DNA of 15,782 nt from an uncultured Rubrobacteraceae bacterium (GCA_902806015.1 CADCUZ010000067.1:23210-38991), one strand, 5' to 3'. Numbered from the stretch's first letter, positions 1-6,426 are shown. Notes: generated by a model not told the origin, from the letters alone. Numbers and translations are program-made.

Positions 1-1142
1 TCCAGCCCGCGATGCGTAAACTGATGGCGCATTCGGTCTCTGTTTGGGAGTCGGACCCGGAAGCGTTCGCCTACCACCCCGTGGGCTACATGCAGATCTC
101 ACCCGAGGTGATGCACGACGACGTGGTGCAGATCTACAAGGAGCAACAGGCGATCGGCTACCCCTCGACGCTCGTGGAAGGGGAAGAAGAGTGCCGGGAG
201 TACATGCGAAACATCTTCCACGATTGGCAGGCCGAGAACATCACCAGCGTCCTGCACGAGCACCGCGGAGGGTACGCGAACAATAAGGCGTCGATACAGG
301 CCCTGGCCGCCAAGGCGCAAGCCGAGGGCGTCCGGATCCACACCGGGGTCAGAGTTACCGGGCTGCGCATGGACGATGGTGCGGTGAGGGCCGTAGAGAC
401 CGACCAGGGCGCGGTTAGCTGCGAGCACCTCGTCGTTGCCGTGGGGCCGTGGGTCCGGGACGTCTGGAAAATGCTCGACCTGCCCGAGAAGATCACCCTC
501 AAGGATCCCGACGGCGAGCTGCACCAGGACCGTGAGATGTGGACGTACTGGTCTTTGCAGGAGGGCGTTCTGGGGGTGGAGCCTAGCTTTCTGACGGACA
601 ACGCGGGCGAGGTGCCGCCGGTGATCCACGTCGACACCGACGCCCCGCTCTACGACGAGAACGGCGAGCTCATCACCAACGAGCTTTGGGGGATCTACTA
701 CAAGCCGGACTTCTACTTCAATGGGGTACAGGGCGGCGCCACGCCCTACGTCGTCGACCAACCCGCAGGCGAGGTCGCCGTCGACCCCTACGGTCCCGAG
801 AGCCCGGACTTCGTGGTCGGGGAGGGTTTCGCCCGGATGTGGACCTCGGCGCTGGCGCACTGCCACGAGCGCTTCGAGGGCAAGAGCTACCTTTTCTCCA
901 AGGAGCCCTCAGGCGGAATCGGGTGCTTCACCCCCGACAGCTTCCCCGTTTTCGACACCTTCCGGCAGAACGCCTACGTTATCGCCGACTCCAACCACGG
1001 CTACAAGATGATCGGCGTCGGGGCGCTGGTGGCAAAGGAGCTACTCGATGAGCCGCAGGAACTGCTCGAACCGTTTCGCTTCTCCCGCTACGAGACCGGA
1101 GAGTTGCACCCCACGAGCAACTCCCCCTTCCCGTGGAGCTGA
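1..1142 (+). CDS. FAD-dependent amine oxidoreductase (DAO family), 5' partial
   Basis: The reading frame is open to the first base of the window, so the gene begins upstream; the ATG at 12 is probably internal. The visible 380 or so residues lack the N-terminal Rossmann GxGxxG loop that a DAO-family flavoprotein needs, which agrees with a window-edge truncation. Remaining family marks are the second FAD-binding half (VVAVGPWVRDVWKMLD, about residue 140), the substrate-domain strand TPDSFPVFD (about 310) and the C-terminal FAD-contacting stretch DSNHGYKMIGVGALVAKELL (about 330-350). Enzymes of this type (sarcosine oxidase beta, dimethylglycine dehydrogenase, related amine oxidases) oxidise secondary or tertiary amines in the cytoplasm. 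The betaine-type homocysteine methyltransferase downstream makes dimethylglycine or sarcosine a reasonable guess for the substrate, but this is inference. No folate-binding GcvT domain is attached to the visible C-terminus. Confidence 0.85.
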   Translation, partial: QPAMRKLMAHSVSVWESDPEAFAYHPVGYMQISPEVMHDDVVQIYKEQQAIGYPSTLVEGEEECREYMRNIFHDWQAENITSVLHEHRGGYANNKASIQALAAKAQAEGVRIHTGVRVTGLRMDDGAVRAVETDQGAVSCEHLVVAVGPWVRDVWKMLDLPEKITLKDPDGELHQDREMWTYWSLQEGVLGVEPSFLTDNAGEVPPVIHVDTDAPLYDENGELITNELWGIYYKPDFYFNGVQGGATPYVVDQPAGEVAVDPYGPESPDFVVGEGFARMWTSALAHCHERFEGKSYLFSKEPSGGIGCFTPDSFPVFDTFRQNAYVIADSNHGYKMIGVGALVAKELLDEPQELLEPFRFSRYETGELHPTSNSPFPWS

Positions 1143-1543
1143 GGCAAGGGGCGTCGTGAGCGCTGGCATCGACTGCCCTCCGCGCGAGAACGCCCCGGCT
1201 ACCTTCTGCCGATCGCGCACCAGAGAGCCGGTGAAGGTATCCCCGCAGGCGCCGACCCCCGCAGTTTTGCTCGGTTAGTGGGGAATGCTCTTGGTCGAGC
1301 ACGTGAAGTACGGAACCGTGGCCGATGTAGGAATTCATCAGGGACCCGGCGAGGGGTTGGCGGGTGAGGCGCGCTTTGCGGCGGTGGAGCGAGAAGCGTT
1401 CGACGTGACCCCCGTTTCCGGTGGCGTAAGACCAATGAACGGAACGATGCTTCTCTACCACCCGCTTCGGGTGGCGCGTACCGGGGCGGGTAAATCCGCC
1501 TTCTCAGGCGGTTCGCTACGCCGGCCTCGCCAGTTCTGAGCGG
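1143..1543. other. Non-coding stretch between oxidoreductase and folE remnant
   Basis: About 400 bases with no ORF that has both a ribosome site and recognisable protein content. An 84-codon plus-strand ORF (1285-1539) has no good Shine-Dalgarno site and unconvincing composition. Two short hairpins are visible: CCACCCG/CGGGTGG around 1456-1474 and CCGCC/GGCGG around 1499-1514. Neither has a T-tract, so neither is a clear terminator. I tried to match glycine, THF and cobalamin riboswitch patterns by eye and saw no consensus. Confidence 0.4.
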
Positions 1544-1558
1544 AAAGGAGGCTTCGAA

Positions 1559-1783
1559 ATGTTGGGAGGGTCGCACTTTTCGGGACACCGGGTAGACGGG
1601 CCCCGAGTCGAGCGGAACATACGGGAGATACTGGCCGCCATAGGGAGCGACCGCCCCCGCATGACGATGAGGGTGACAGAAGCCAGGTAGCGTAGCCGTC
1701 AACACCGCCGTGCGGGGCACATCTACGCAGAGGACGAGCGCACCCGGCATGAGGCCATGAGCCTCATACCCACCCATCGCTAG
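1559..1783 (+). pseudogene. folE: GTP cyclohydrolase I remnant with internal deletion
   Basis: A perfect ribosome site (AAAGGAGG, 1544-1551) sits seven bases before ATG 1559. The first 34 or so codons read like the N-terminal helix of FolE (VDGPRVERNIREILAAIG), which normally continues into EDPxREGLxxTPxRVA. Here the text jumps directly to MTMR, the start of the conserved FolE C-terminal block CMTMRGVRxPG. After a TAG at 1688-1690, the frame starting at 1686 reads GSVAVNTAVRG, and the original frame then reads IYAEDERTRHEAMSLI before a TAG at 1781. Thus both ends survive, the central zinc and substrate core (about 110 residues, including the CEHH motif) is deleted, and at least two frame changes have accumulated. 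Intact FolE makes 7,8-dihydroneopterin triphosphate for folate. Its position between one-carbon genes suggests a former role there. The assignment is by remembered motifs and should be searched. Confidence 0.7.
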
Positions 1784-2085
1784 GGAAGGTATAGGCACGG
1801 GTTAGACAGTCCCCCGAATCGCACATACCCGCCCGAGGGGACGAAGACCGGCCACCGATTGCTCTATCATGCACAAGGATTTGTGCTACGCAACTACTCG
1901 GCGCGAAGGATGGGTCGTGTATCGTTCGAAGGTGGATGGCGGGCATGGCAAAAGCAAGCGGCGGTCGGGAGGCTGGTGGCACAGGAGCCGCTGGCCGGGC
2001 CGCGAGAACCGCTTTTACCGTTTTTGCTTCTCCTGCTACCAGCCCAAAGGCTGCACCCTACTAGCGCCCCGCATCCCGTAGAACC
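1784..2085. other. Non-coding stretch before the methyltransferase gene
   Basis: Three hundred bases between the folE remnant and the homocysteine methyltransferase ribosome site. Two overlapping plus-strand ORFs (from 1859 and 1869) have no ribosome site and no recognisable domain. I see no terminator with a T-tract and no clear -35/-10 pair, so the promoter of the next gene is not located. Confidence 0.35.
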
Positions 2086-2100
2086 AAAAGGAGGAGCTTG

Positions 2101-3153
2101 ATGAGCATCAGCGAACGACGCTACGGTCTACTCGAACGGCTGGCCGAGGGACCCGTGATCTGCGCGGAGGGCTACCTGTTCGAGCTGGAGCGCAGAGGCT
2201 ACCTCCAGGCCGGGGCGTTCGTGCCCGAAGTGGTGCTGGATCATCCCGAGGAGGTGTCGCAGCTCCACCGCCAGTTCGTCCACGCCGGGTCGGACGTGGT
2301 CGAGGCGTTCACCTACTACGCCCACCGCGAGAAGCTCCGGCTCATCGGCAAGGAGGATGCGCTGGAGCAGATCAACCGCCAAGCCCTCGAACTCGCCAAA
2401 GAGGTCGCAGAGGAGACCGGTACGCTCTTCGCCGGAAACATTTGCAACACGAACGTGTACGAGGCCGGGAACGAGGAGGCCGCCCGGCAGGCCAGGGCGA
2501 TGTTCGAGGAGCAGGTGGGATGGGCCGTCGAGGCCAGGGTGGACTTCGTCATCGGAGAAACGTTCAGCTACGCTGAGGAGGCCCTGATCGCCCTGAAGGT
2601 CATTAAGCAGGCGGGGCTGCCCGCCGCGATAACGCTCGCCTTCCACCAGGCGCCGGAGACCCGGGAGGGATGGTCCGCGGCCGAGTCGTGCAAGCGGCTT
2701 GCGGACGCCGGAGCGGACGTCGTCGGGCTGAACTGCATCCGGGGTCCCAGGACCATGATGCCGCTCCTGGAGGAGGTCGTGCCGGCGGTAAACGTGCCCG
2801 TGGCGGCTTTGCCGGTTCCCTACCGCACCCACCCCGAGGAGCCGAGCTTCCAATCCCTGCGCGATCCCGACTACGGGGATCTGCCGTCGGGTAGGCCGTT
2901 CCCGACGGCGCTCGACCCGTTCACCTGCAACCGCTACGAGATCTCTGACTTCACCCGCGAGGCCTACGACCTGGGAGTCCGCTACTTCGGCGTCTGCTGC
3001 GGCGCGGCCCCGCACCACATCCGAAGCATGGCCGAGACCCTGGGCCGCACGCCGCCCGCGAGCCGCTATTCCGAGGACATGTCCAAGCACGCCTTCCTAG
3101 GCTCCGGTTCGGCCCTTAGAGAGCAGAACATGGAGTACAGGAGCGAGCTGTGA
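2101..3153 (+). CDS. Homocysteine S-methyltransferase, betaine-homocysteine type
   Basis: A 350-residue zinc-dependent methyltransferase (Pcmt/HMT family) that moves a methyl group from a donor such as glycine betaine, dimethylsulfoniopropionate or S-methylmethionine to homocysteine, giving methionine in the cytoplasm. The start is ATG 2101, six bases after AAAAGGAGG; an in-frame TTG lies just before it at 2098. The three zinc thiolates are visible: Cys212 in GLNCIRGP, and Cys299-Cys300 in GVCCGAAPHHIRSMAE. Their spacing matches betaine-homocysteine methyltransferase, as I recall it. The N-terminal barrel begins with GPVICAEGYLFELERRGYL and continues through VLDHPEEVSQLHRQFVHAGSDVVEAFTYYAHR. 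Length is close to the small BHMT/HMT class; there is no cobalamin domain. The FAD amine oxidoreductase upstream would be a natural partner if betaine is the donor, since dimethylglycine would be the product. The methyl donor cannot be fixed from sequence alone. Confidence 0.9.
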   Translation: MSISERRYGLLERLAEGPVICAEGYLFELERRGYLQAGAFVPEVVLDHPEEVSQLHRQFVHAGSDVVEAFTYYAHREKLRLIGKEDALEQINRQALELAKEVAEETGTLFAGNICNTNVYEAGNEEAARQARAMFEEQVGWAVEARVDFVIGETFSYAEEALIALKVIKQAGLPAAITLAFHQAPETREGWSAAESCKRLADAGADVVGLNCIRGPRTMMPLLEEVVPAVNVPVAALPVPYRTHPEEPSFQSLRDPDYGDLPSGRPFPTALDPFTCNRYEISDFTREAYDLGVRYFGVCCGAAPHHIRSMAETLGRTPPASRYSEDMSKHAFLGSGSALREQNMEYRSEL

Positions 3154-3239
3154 CGGATGTTCTCAGGGCACGGCGCGACGTCCGCAGCGAGGGCCCCTAC
3201 TCGGTGTAATCTGAAGAGATGCGCATACAGCAACCTTGA

Positions 3240-3268
3240 TTGCATGATGATTTGATGTATGTGATACT
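3240..3268 (+). promoter_or_regulatory. Promoter of the IclR gene, likely leaderless
   Basis: TTGCAT (3240-3245) and GATACT (3263-3268) are separated by 17 bases, with an extended TGt directly before the -10. Transcription would start about seven bases later, at 3275-3276, which is the first base of the GTG that opens the IclR frame. The AT-rich patch 3236-3275 stands out from the GC-rich surroundings. Seen by eye only. Confidence 0.55.
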
Positions 3269-3275
3269 TCTATAG

Positions 3276-4085
3276 GTGGTGGGAGTGAGAGAAGCGAACC
3301 TTCGACGGGAACTCGCCATACTGATAGTTCTTGGCGGTGAGGAAGCGGTCGAAGATAGGGGTTTAGGGGTCGTGCGGATAGCCGACCTTATCGGGCGGGA
3401 GAAGAGTCAGGTCTCGCGGACGCTGAGGACGCTTGCCGAGAGTGGATTCGTCGATCGTGACCAGGCGACGCTCCACTATCGTCTGGGTTGGAGGTTCTTC
3501 GCGCTTGCGGCGCGTGCGGGCGAGCAAAGGTTGCTCAGCGTTGCTCCTCCGCTGCTCGAGCGGCTCGTGAAGAACCTCGGCGAAACGGCCCACCTGTCCG
3601 TTCTGCAGGGGACCGCGGTTCTGACGGTTCTCTCCAAGCCCCCACCCTACGCCGTCAAAGCGGATGGTTGGGCCGGCCGGACGGTGCCCATCTATTGCAC
3701 TTCGTCGGGCCGGGCACTTCTGTTCGACCACGACCACGACGCTCTCTCTGGTCTCCTTTCTGGCGTGGAGTTCCGCGAGCTGGTACCCAGCACGGTGCGT
3801 AGCGTTACGGAATTGTACGAGAAACTCGTGGCCGCGCGCGCGCTGGGTTATGCGCTGGTAGACGAGGAGTTCGAGTCTGGCCTGGTTGGTGCGGCGGCGC
3901 CGGTCAGGGACTTCAAGGGACACCTCGTCGCGGCGCTCAACGTCTCGGCGCCGAAGTTCCGTCTCGGCAAGCGGCTGGAGTCCGCGGGGCAAGAGGTCAA
4001 GAGGGCTGCGGACGAGCTCTCCACCCTGCTCGGCTGGCCCTCCGACCGTGGATACGGTGATGGCGATGCCTCTGGCGCATCCTGA
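3276..4085 (+). CDS. IclR-family transcriptional regulator
   Basis: A 269-residue DNA-binding regulator. The N-terminal winged helix-turn-helix spans about residues 7-65: VRIADLIGREKSQVSRTLRTLAESGFVDRD carries the recognition helix, and the wing ends in YRLGWRFFALA. The effector domain follows, with the family signature GWAGRTVPIYCTSSGRALLFDHD (about 130-150) and the late block GYALVDEEFESGLVGAAAPVRDFKGHLVAALNVSAP (about 190-225). IclR proteins usually bind a small metabolite and control nearby catabolic genes and themselves. The start is uncertain: GTG 3276 fits a leaderless message from the promoter just upstream, while GTG 3285 has a weak AGGTGG five bases away. It lies between the methyltransferase and the nitrilase, so those two and itself are the obvious targets, but no clear inverted operator could be picked out. 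Confidence 0.93.
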   Translation: MVGVREANLRRELAILIVLGGEEAVEDRGLGVVRIADLIGREKSQVSRTLRTLAESGFVDRDQATLHYRLGWRFFALAARAGEQRLLSVAPPLLERLVKNLGETAHLSVLQGTAVLTVLSKPPPYAVKADGWAGRTVPIYCTSSGRALLFDHDHDALSGLLSGVEFRELVPSTVRSVTELYEKLVAARALGYALVDEEFESGLVGAAAPVRDFKGHLVAALNVSAPKFRLGKRLESAGQEVKRAADELSTLLGWPSDRGYGDGDASGAS

Positions 4086-4140
4086 CATGCAACGTCGCCT
4101 GGCTTAGTAAGAACGGCTCTATCTAGCAGGCGGTCCGACG

Positions 4141-4171
4141 GCGATGGCCGGGCTTTGTCCCAGGCCATCGC
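4141..4171. repeat. Inverted repeat with nine-base arms
   Basis: GCGATGGCC (4141-4149) and GGCCATCGC (4163-4171) are perfect reverse complements around a 13-base loop that itself contains GGGCTTTGTCCC. It lies 55 bases after the IclR stop codon. There is no T-tract, so a simple terminator is unlikely; it could be a transcript-end structure or an old transposon end. Confidence 0.6.
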
Positions 4172-4302
4172 GGGCGTTGCTCAACAGCTAAAGGGCCGCG
4201 GATCCGAGGCTTTCGCAACCGACGACGATGCCGTCGTAGGTCCTTTTCGTGGCACGAACCCAGGCACGGCCCGACCGGCGCCCGAGGCGTTCTCCCAAGC
4301 CT

Positions 4303-4323
4303 CCTATAAGCGAAGCTTATAGG
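4303..4323. repeat. Perfect hairpin, nine-base arms and GAA loop
   Basis: CCTATAAGC (4303-4311), GAA, GCTTATAGG (4315-4323). The tight three-base loop and AT-rich stem differ from the surrounding GC-rich DNA. On the plus strand it is followed by GTTATTT, a very weak terminator tail; as a double-stranded site it could equally be a regulator operator upstream of the nitrilase gene. Confidence 0.6.
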
Positions 4324-4553
4324 GTTATTTCTAATGGTACACGCGTAGACTATCGGGCTTCCATCGGTAAGCGACGTAAAGTACAATCGGATCAATCTAT
4401 GGAGACTGGAGCCTCTTTGTTATTGCGCGCCGACGCCGCTGCTCCGACGCTCGAGCGCCTTCTGAAGAAGATGGAGTTCGTCGCCTTCGTTTCCACAGAG
4501 TACCCCCTCGCTGCCGCACCGAGGTGCCGGTACGCGAGCCAACGGGAGTGGGG

Positions 4554-4559
4554 TAATAG
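4554..4559 (+). promoter_or_regulatory. Candidate -10 box directly upstream of nitrilase start
   Basis: TAATAG lies six bases before ATG 4566, the spacing expected for a leaderless transcript. No -35 consensus is seen 16-18 bases upstream, and the nearest purine-rich stretch (GGGAG, 4543-4547) is too far away for a normal ribosome site. Confidence 0.3.
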
Positions 4560-4565
4560 GCAGCC

Positions 4566-5408
4566 ATGCGGGTAGCCTTAGCCCAGGTAGACTGCATCCT
4601 TGGCGACACCGACGAAAATCTCCGCTATGCGAAAAAGGTGGTGGCCGAGGCCAAGGCCAGGGGCGCAGACCTCATAGTCTTCCCCGAGTTGAGTCTGTCC
4701 GGCTACGCCCTGGGAGGGCTTGACGACGGGATCCCTATCAAGGCGCGAAGTAAGCCCATCAGCTCTCTGGCCGAGGAGGCGGGAGAGACGGCGGTGGTCG
4801 TGGGCTTTTGTGAGGAGGGGCGGGACTTCCAAACCTACAACAGCGCTGCTTACCTCGAAGGAGGGGCCCTTCTCCACGTGCACCGCAAGCTCTACTTGCC
4901 AAACTACAGGATCTACGAAGAAAGGAAGCACTACAACCCGGGACAGAGCATGCGCGCCTTCGATACCAAACTCGGCCGCATGGCCGTGTTGAGCTGCAAC
5001 GACGCCTGGCAACCGTTCCTACCCTTCATCGCGGTTCAGGACGGGGCCCAGGTGCTCATAATTCCCGCCGACAGCGGTTCCTACCCGTACCCGGAGTTGT
5101 TGGACACGAAGGAATACTGGCGGGACATCACCCGCTTTTATGCCCGCATGCTTGAGAGTTACGTTATATTCGCTAATCGGGTGGGGGAACAGGGCAGTCT
5201 CGTTTTCTCGGGCTACTCCCACGTCGTCGACCCCTGGGGGCGCGTCGTTGCGGAGGGACCCGGTCACGAAGAGGCCCTGATCACCGTAGACATAGACTTA
5301 GACAACGTCCGGCGCCGCCGTCGGGAGGTACCCCTGGTGAAAGAAGCCCGCCTCGCTCTCCTGTGTAAGGAACTCAACCGTCTTGCTGAGGAAGGCGGTG
5401 ATCTTTGA
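4566..5408 (+). CDS. Nitrilase-superfamily carbon-nitrogen hydrolase (amidase)
   Basis: A 280-residue hydrolase that cleaves non-peptide C-N bonds, typically of an amide or carbamoyl substrate. The catalytic triad is complete: Glu41 in LIVFPELSLSGY, Lys108 in HVHRKLYLPN and Cys144 in VLSCNDAWQPF. The start MRVALAQVD is the usual first beta strand of the family, so ATG 4566 is probably correct even though no good ribosome site precedes it. A late conserved block SGYSHVVDPWGRVVAEGPGHEEALITVDID (about 215-245) ends the fold. Full length fits a stand-alone amidase; no ammonia-channel or NAD-synthetase domain is attached. The Cys context SCNDAW differs from aliphatic nitrilases, favouring an amidase such as N-carbamoyl-amine or omega-amide hydrolase. 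The substrate is unknown. The gene lies downstream of the IclR gene in the same direction, separated by 480 bases. Confidence 0.9.
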   Translation: MRVALAQVDCILGDTDENLRYAKKVVAEAKARGADLIVFPELSLSGYALGGLDDGIPIKARSKPISSLAEEAGETAVVVGFCEEGRDFQTYNSAAYLEGGALLHVHRKLYLPNYRIYEERKHYNPGQSMRAFDTKLGRMAVLSCNDAWQPFLPFIAVQDGAQVLIIPADSGSYPYPELLDTKEYWRDITRFYARMLESYVIFANRVGEQGSLVFSGYSHVVDPWGRVVAEGPGHEEALITVDIDLDNVRRRRREVPLVKEARLALLCKELNRLAEEGGDL

Positions 5409-5477
5409 TCGGCAGCACATCCTTTCCGGGTGTAAGGTTAATCATGCTGTGCACGACAAACCCGAACCTCCCGTAAG

Positions 5478-5615
5478 GCGCTGCACGCCGACCTCGACGG
5501 CCGGCTGGACGGATACCTTACGACGGACCCGGCCTCCAGGGCTCTGTGGTCTACCGACGCCTCCATGCGTCTAAGTAAACCTGCGGGCATCGTGGCGGCG
5601 CGCTCTGAGGGGTAG
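5478..5615 (+). pseudogene. N-terminal fragment of a second FAD-linked oxidase gene
   Basis: Forty-five codons ending in TAG (5613-5615) match residues 13-57 of the large FAD/Fe-S oxidase encoded at 8257. ALHADLDGRLDGYL aligns with GLHAALDGKLEGYL, and ASRALWSTDAS is identical in both. I count about 33 identical residues of 45, while many third codon positions differ. The two copies therefore diverged under protein-level selection before this one was cut off; it is not a recent duplication. The match stops abruptly at the position of ARSEN in the intact protein. Upstream, TAAGGT (5433-5438) lies five bases before an ATG at 5444 that is one frame off, so the original start may survive with a small indel. 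The product would have been an FAD-dependent hydroxyacid dehydrogenase, perhaps linked to the amidase or amine genes upstream. Confidence 0.75.
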
Positions 5616-5637
5616 GTGGCTCGCCCAGTAGGGGGCT

Positions 5638-5787
5638 TTATGCCGATAGGGTCGTGCGCGCTGCGATAAACGTGCCGTCCTCGCCGGCGACGAGGAACGC
5701 GCACATCCTAAGCAACCCCGAGAGAGCGCCCGGGCCGCCATCGGCTACGAGCCTGAGGGCGACCTCGTGGTCCGAGTGGGTGGTCAT
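5638..5787 (-). CDS. Small hypothetical protein, 49 residues
   Basis: A minus-strand ORF starting MTTHSDHEVALRLVADGGPG and continuing ALSGLLRMCAFLVAGEDGTF to a TAA. A GGAAGGG motif lies about eleven bases before the ATG, further away than is ideal, and a stem-loop occupies 5796-5822 in the leader. The first half looks like a soluble amphipathic helix plus GGPGAL turn; I do not recognise a domain. It could be the stump of a longer protein, since it begins just beyond the truncated oxidase fragment, or a chance ORF. Confidence 0.3.
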   Translation of the reverse strand: MTTHSDHEVALRLVADGGPGALSGLLRMCAFLVAGEDGTFIAARTTLSA

Positions 5788-5795
5788 GAACGGCT

Positions 5796-5822
5796 ACACC
5801 CTTCCCGGCCGCGGGAGGGTGT
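5796..5822. repeat. Stem-loop with ACACCCT/AGGGTGT arms
   Basis: ACACCCTTCCCG (5796-5807) pairs with CGGGAGGGTGT (5812-5822) with one bulged base. It sits immediately upstream of the small minus-strand ORF start at 5787 and could be a leader structure or an operator. Confidence 0.5.
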
Positions 5823-5894
5823 CGGCTATCGGGGAAGAGCCGCTGGAGAACTGTTCCTGATCCAAGGCCGTGGCCCGTCCGCACCATGAGGCTC

Positions 5895-6143
5895 CTAGTC
5901 CCGGCGTTCGCCGGGCCTTTTACGCGCCCCCCGCAGTTCGCGCCAGATGGTGCGGCCCACGAGGAAAAAGCAGAGGCCGGCCACGGAGGCGATCAGGAGC
6001 CCCACCACGCTCGCCGTGCCGGAGGGCTGGCCGAGCGCCGAAACGGCGAAGGAGGCGATAAGGGCCAGGCTGACGGCGGCCAGTACCGCCGCGACCGAGA
6101 CCACCCCTACGCTGACGACTAAACCCAGACAGCCCGATCGCAC
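5895..6143 (-). CDS. Small two-helix membrane protein
   Basis: An 82-residue ORF. The frame is open far upstream, but GTG 6143 is the best start because AGAGGAG lies five bases before it; longer versions would run into the sigma-gene leader. Two hydrophobic segments are clear: about residues 5-33 (LGLVVSVGVVSVAAVLAAVSL and on) and about 44-65 (VVGLLIASVAGLCFFLVGRTIW). The tail RELRGARKRPGERRD is basic and probably cytoplasmic. No catalytic motif or known family is recognised. It is divergent from the sigma-factor gene, about 280 bases away, with TATATT on the minus strand (complement of 6187-6192) as a possible -10. A link to the sigma factor is only suggested by position. Confidence 0.55.
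   Translation of the reverse strand: MRSGCLGLVVSVGVVSVAAVLAAVSLALIASFAVSALGQPSGTASVVGLLIASVAGLCFFLVGRTIWRELRGARKRPGERRD
5900..5921 (+). terminator. Terminator-like hairpin CCCGGC-GTTC-GCCGGG
   Basis: A six-base GC stem (5900-5905 with 5910-5915), four-base loop, then CCTTTT. It reads as a plus-strand terminator for any transcript coming from the nitrilase/fragment region. It overlaps the last codons of the minus-strand membrane-protein ORF. Confidence 0.5.
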
Positions 6144-6231
6144 CCGACTCCTCTCCGAGACGCCGCCAAACCGGCGGTTGCCGCGTAAATATACCCTTAC
6201 CGCCCCCGTCCGGCCGTCGTCACCCGGGCTC

Positions 6232-6259
6232 TTGACAACGAGCCCGTGGCGTGTAAAAT
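6232..6259 (+). promoter_or_regulatory. Sigma-70 type promoter of the sigma-factor gene
   Basis: A perfect TTGACA (6232-6237) and TAAAAT (6254-6259) are separated by 16 bases. This is the best consensus promoter in the window. A start near 6266 gives a leader of about 160 bases before ATG 6427, in which GAGTGC (from about 6315) and GCACTC (from about 6356) could close a large stem. Confidence 0.75.
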
Positions 6260-6426
6260 ATACGTTTGGCAACTTCCTAAAAACAGCCTGTAACCCCGGA
6301 TAACACCATTTCCGAGTGCTGGACAGCGGAGCCTCCGTGCGCGTCGCGGTTTGCGGCACTCTGGGGGCGGGGAGAAAAAACGGGCCTGTGGAGTGACCTT
6401 TTAGTACGGGACTGAGGAGGATCGCG

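Larger units (their letters stand above)
4086..4565. other. Intergenic region before the nitrilase gene
   Basis: About 480 bases with no confident gene. It holds two perfect inverted repeats (4141-4171 and 4303-4323, listed separately) and a TACAAT box at 4382-4387 with only a poor -35 (TTCCAT, 17 bases upstream). From ATG 4399 a plus-strand frame reads RADAAAPTLERLLKKMEFVAFVST. It faintly recalls a piece of a molybdopterin oxidoreductase (LKKMEFVVxxD) but is too short to assign. Confidence 0.4.

Noticed and set aside
1190..1300. Possible glycine or folate riboswitch ahead of the one-carbon genes.
   Set aside because: I could not match the conserved cores of these classes by eye; a covariance-model search (Infernal against Rfam) would decide.
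1285..1539. Plus-strand ORF of 84 codons before the folE remnant.
   Set aside because: Ribosome-like GTGGGGA directly abuts the ATG, and the translation lacks family features; hairpins lie inside it.
1749..1767. Perfect ATGAGGC/GCCTCAT inverted repeat.
   Set aside because: It falls inside the C-terminal coding remnant of folE (HEAMSLI), so coding content explains it; no T-tract follows.
1869..2081. Plus-strand ORF of 70 codons with a Cys/Trp-rich C-terminus (FYRFCFSCYQPKG).
   Set aside because: No ribosome site, no -10 at leaderless distance, no recognisable domain, and it ends just before the next gene's ribosome site.
4399..4510. Plus-strand frame with LERLLKKMEFVAFVST, faintly like a molybdopterin oxidoreductase segment.
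   Set aside because: Only about 20 residues of loose likeness and no flanking motifs; recorded within the intergenic entry only.
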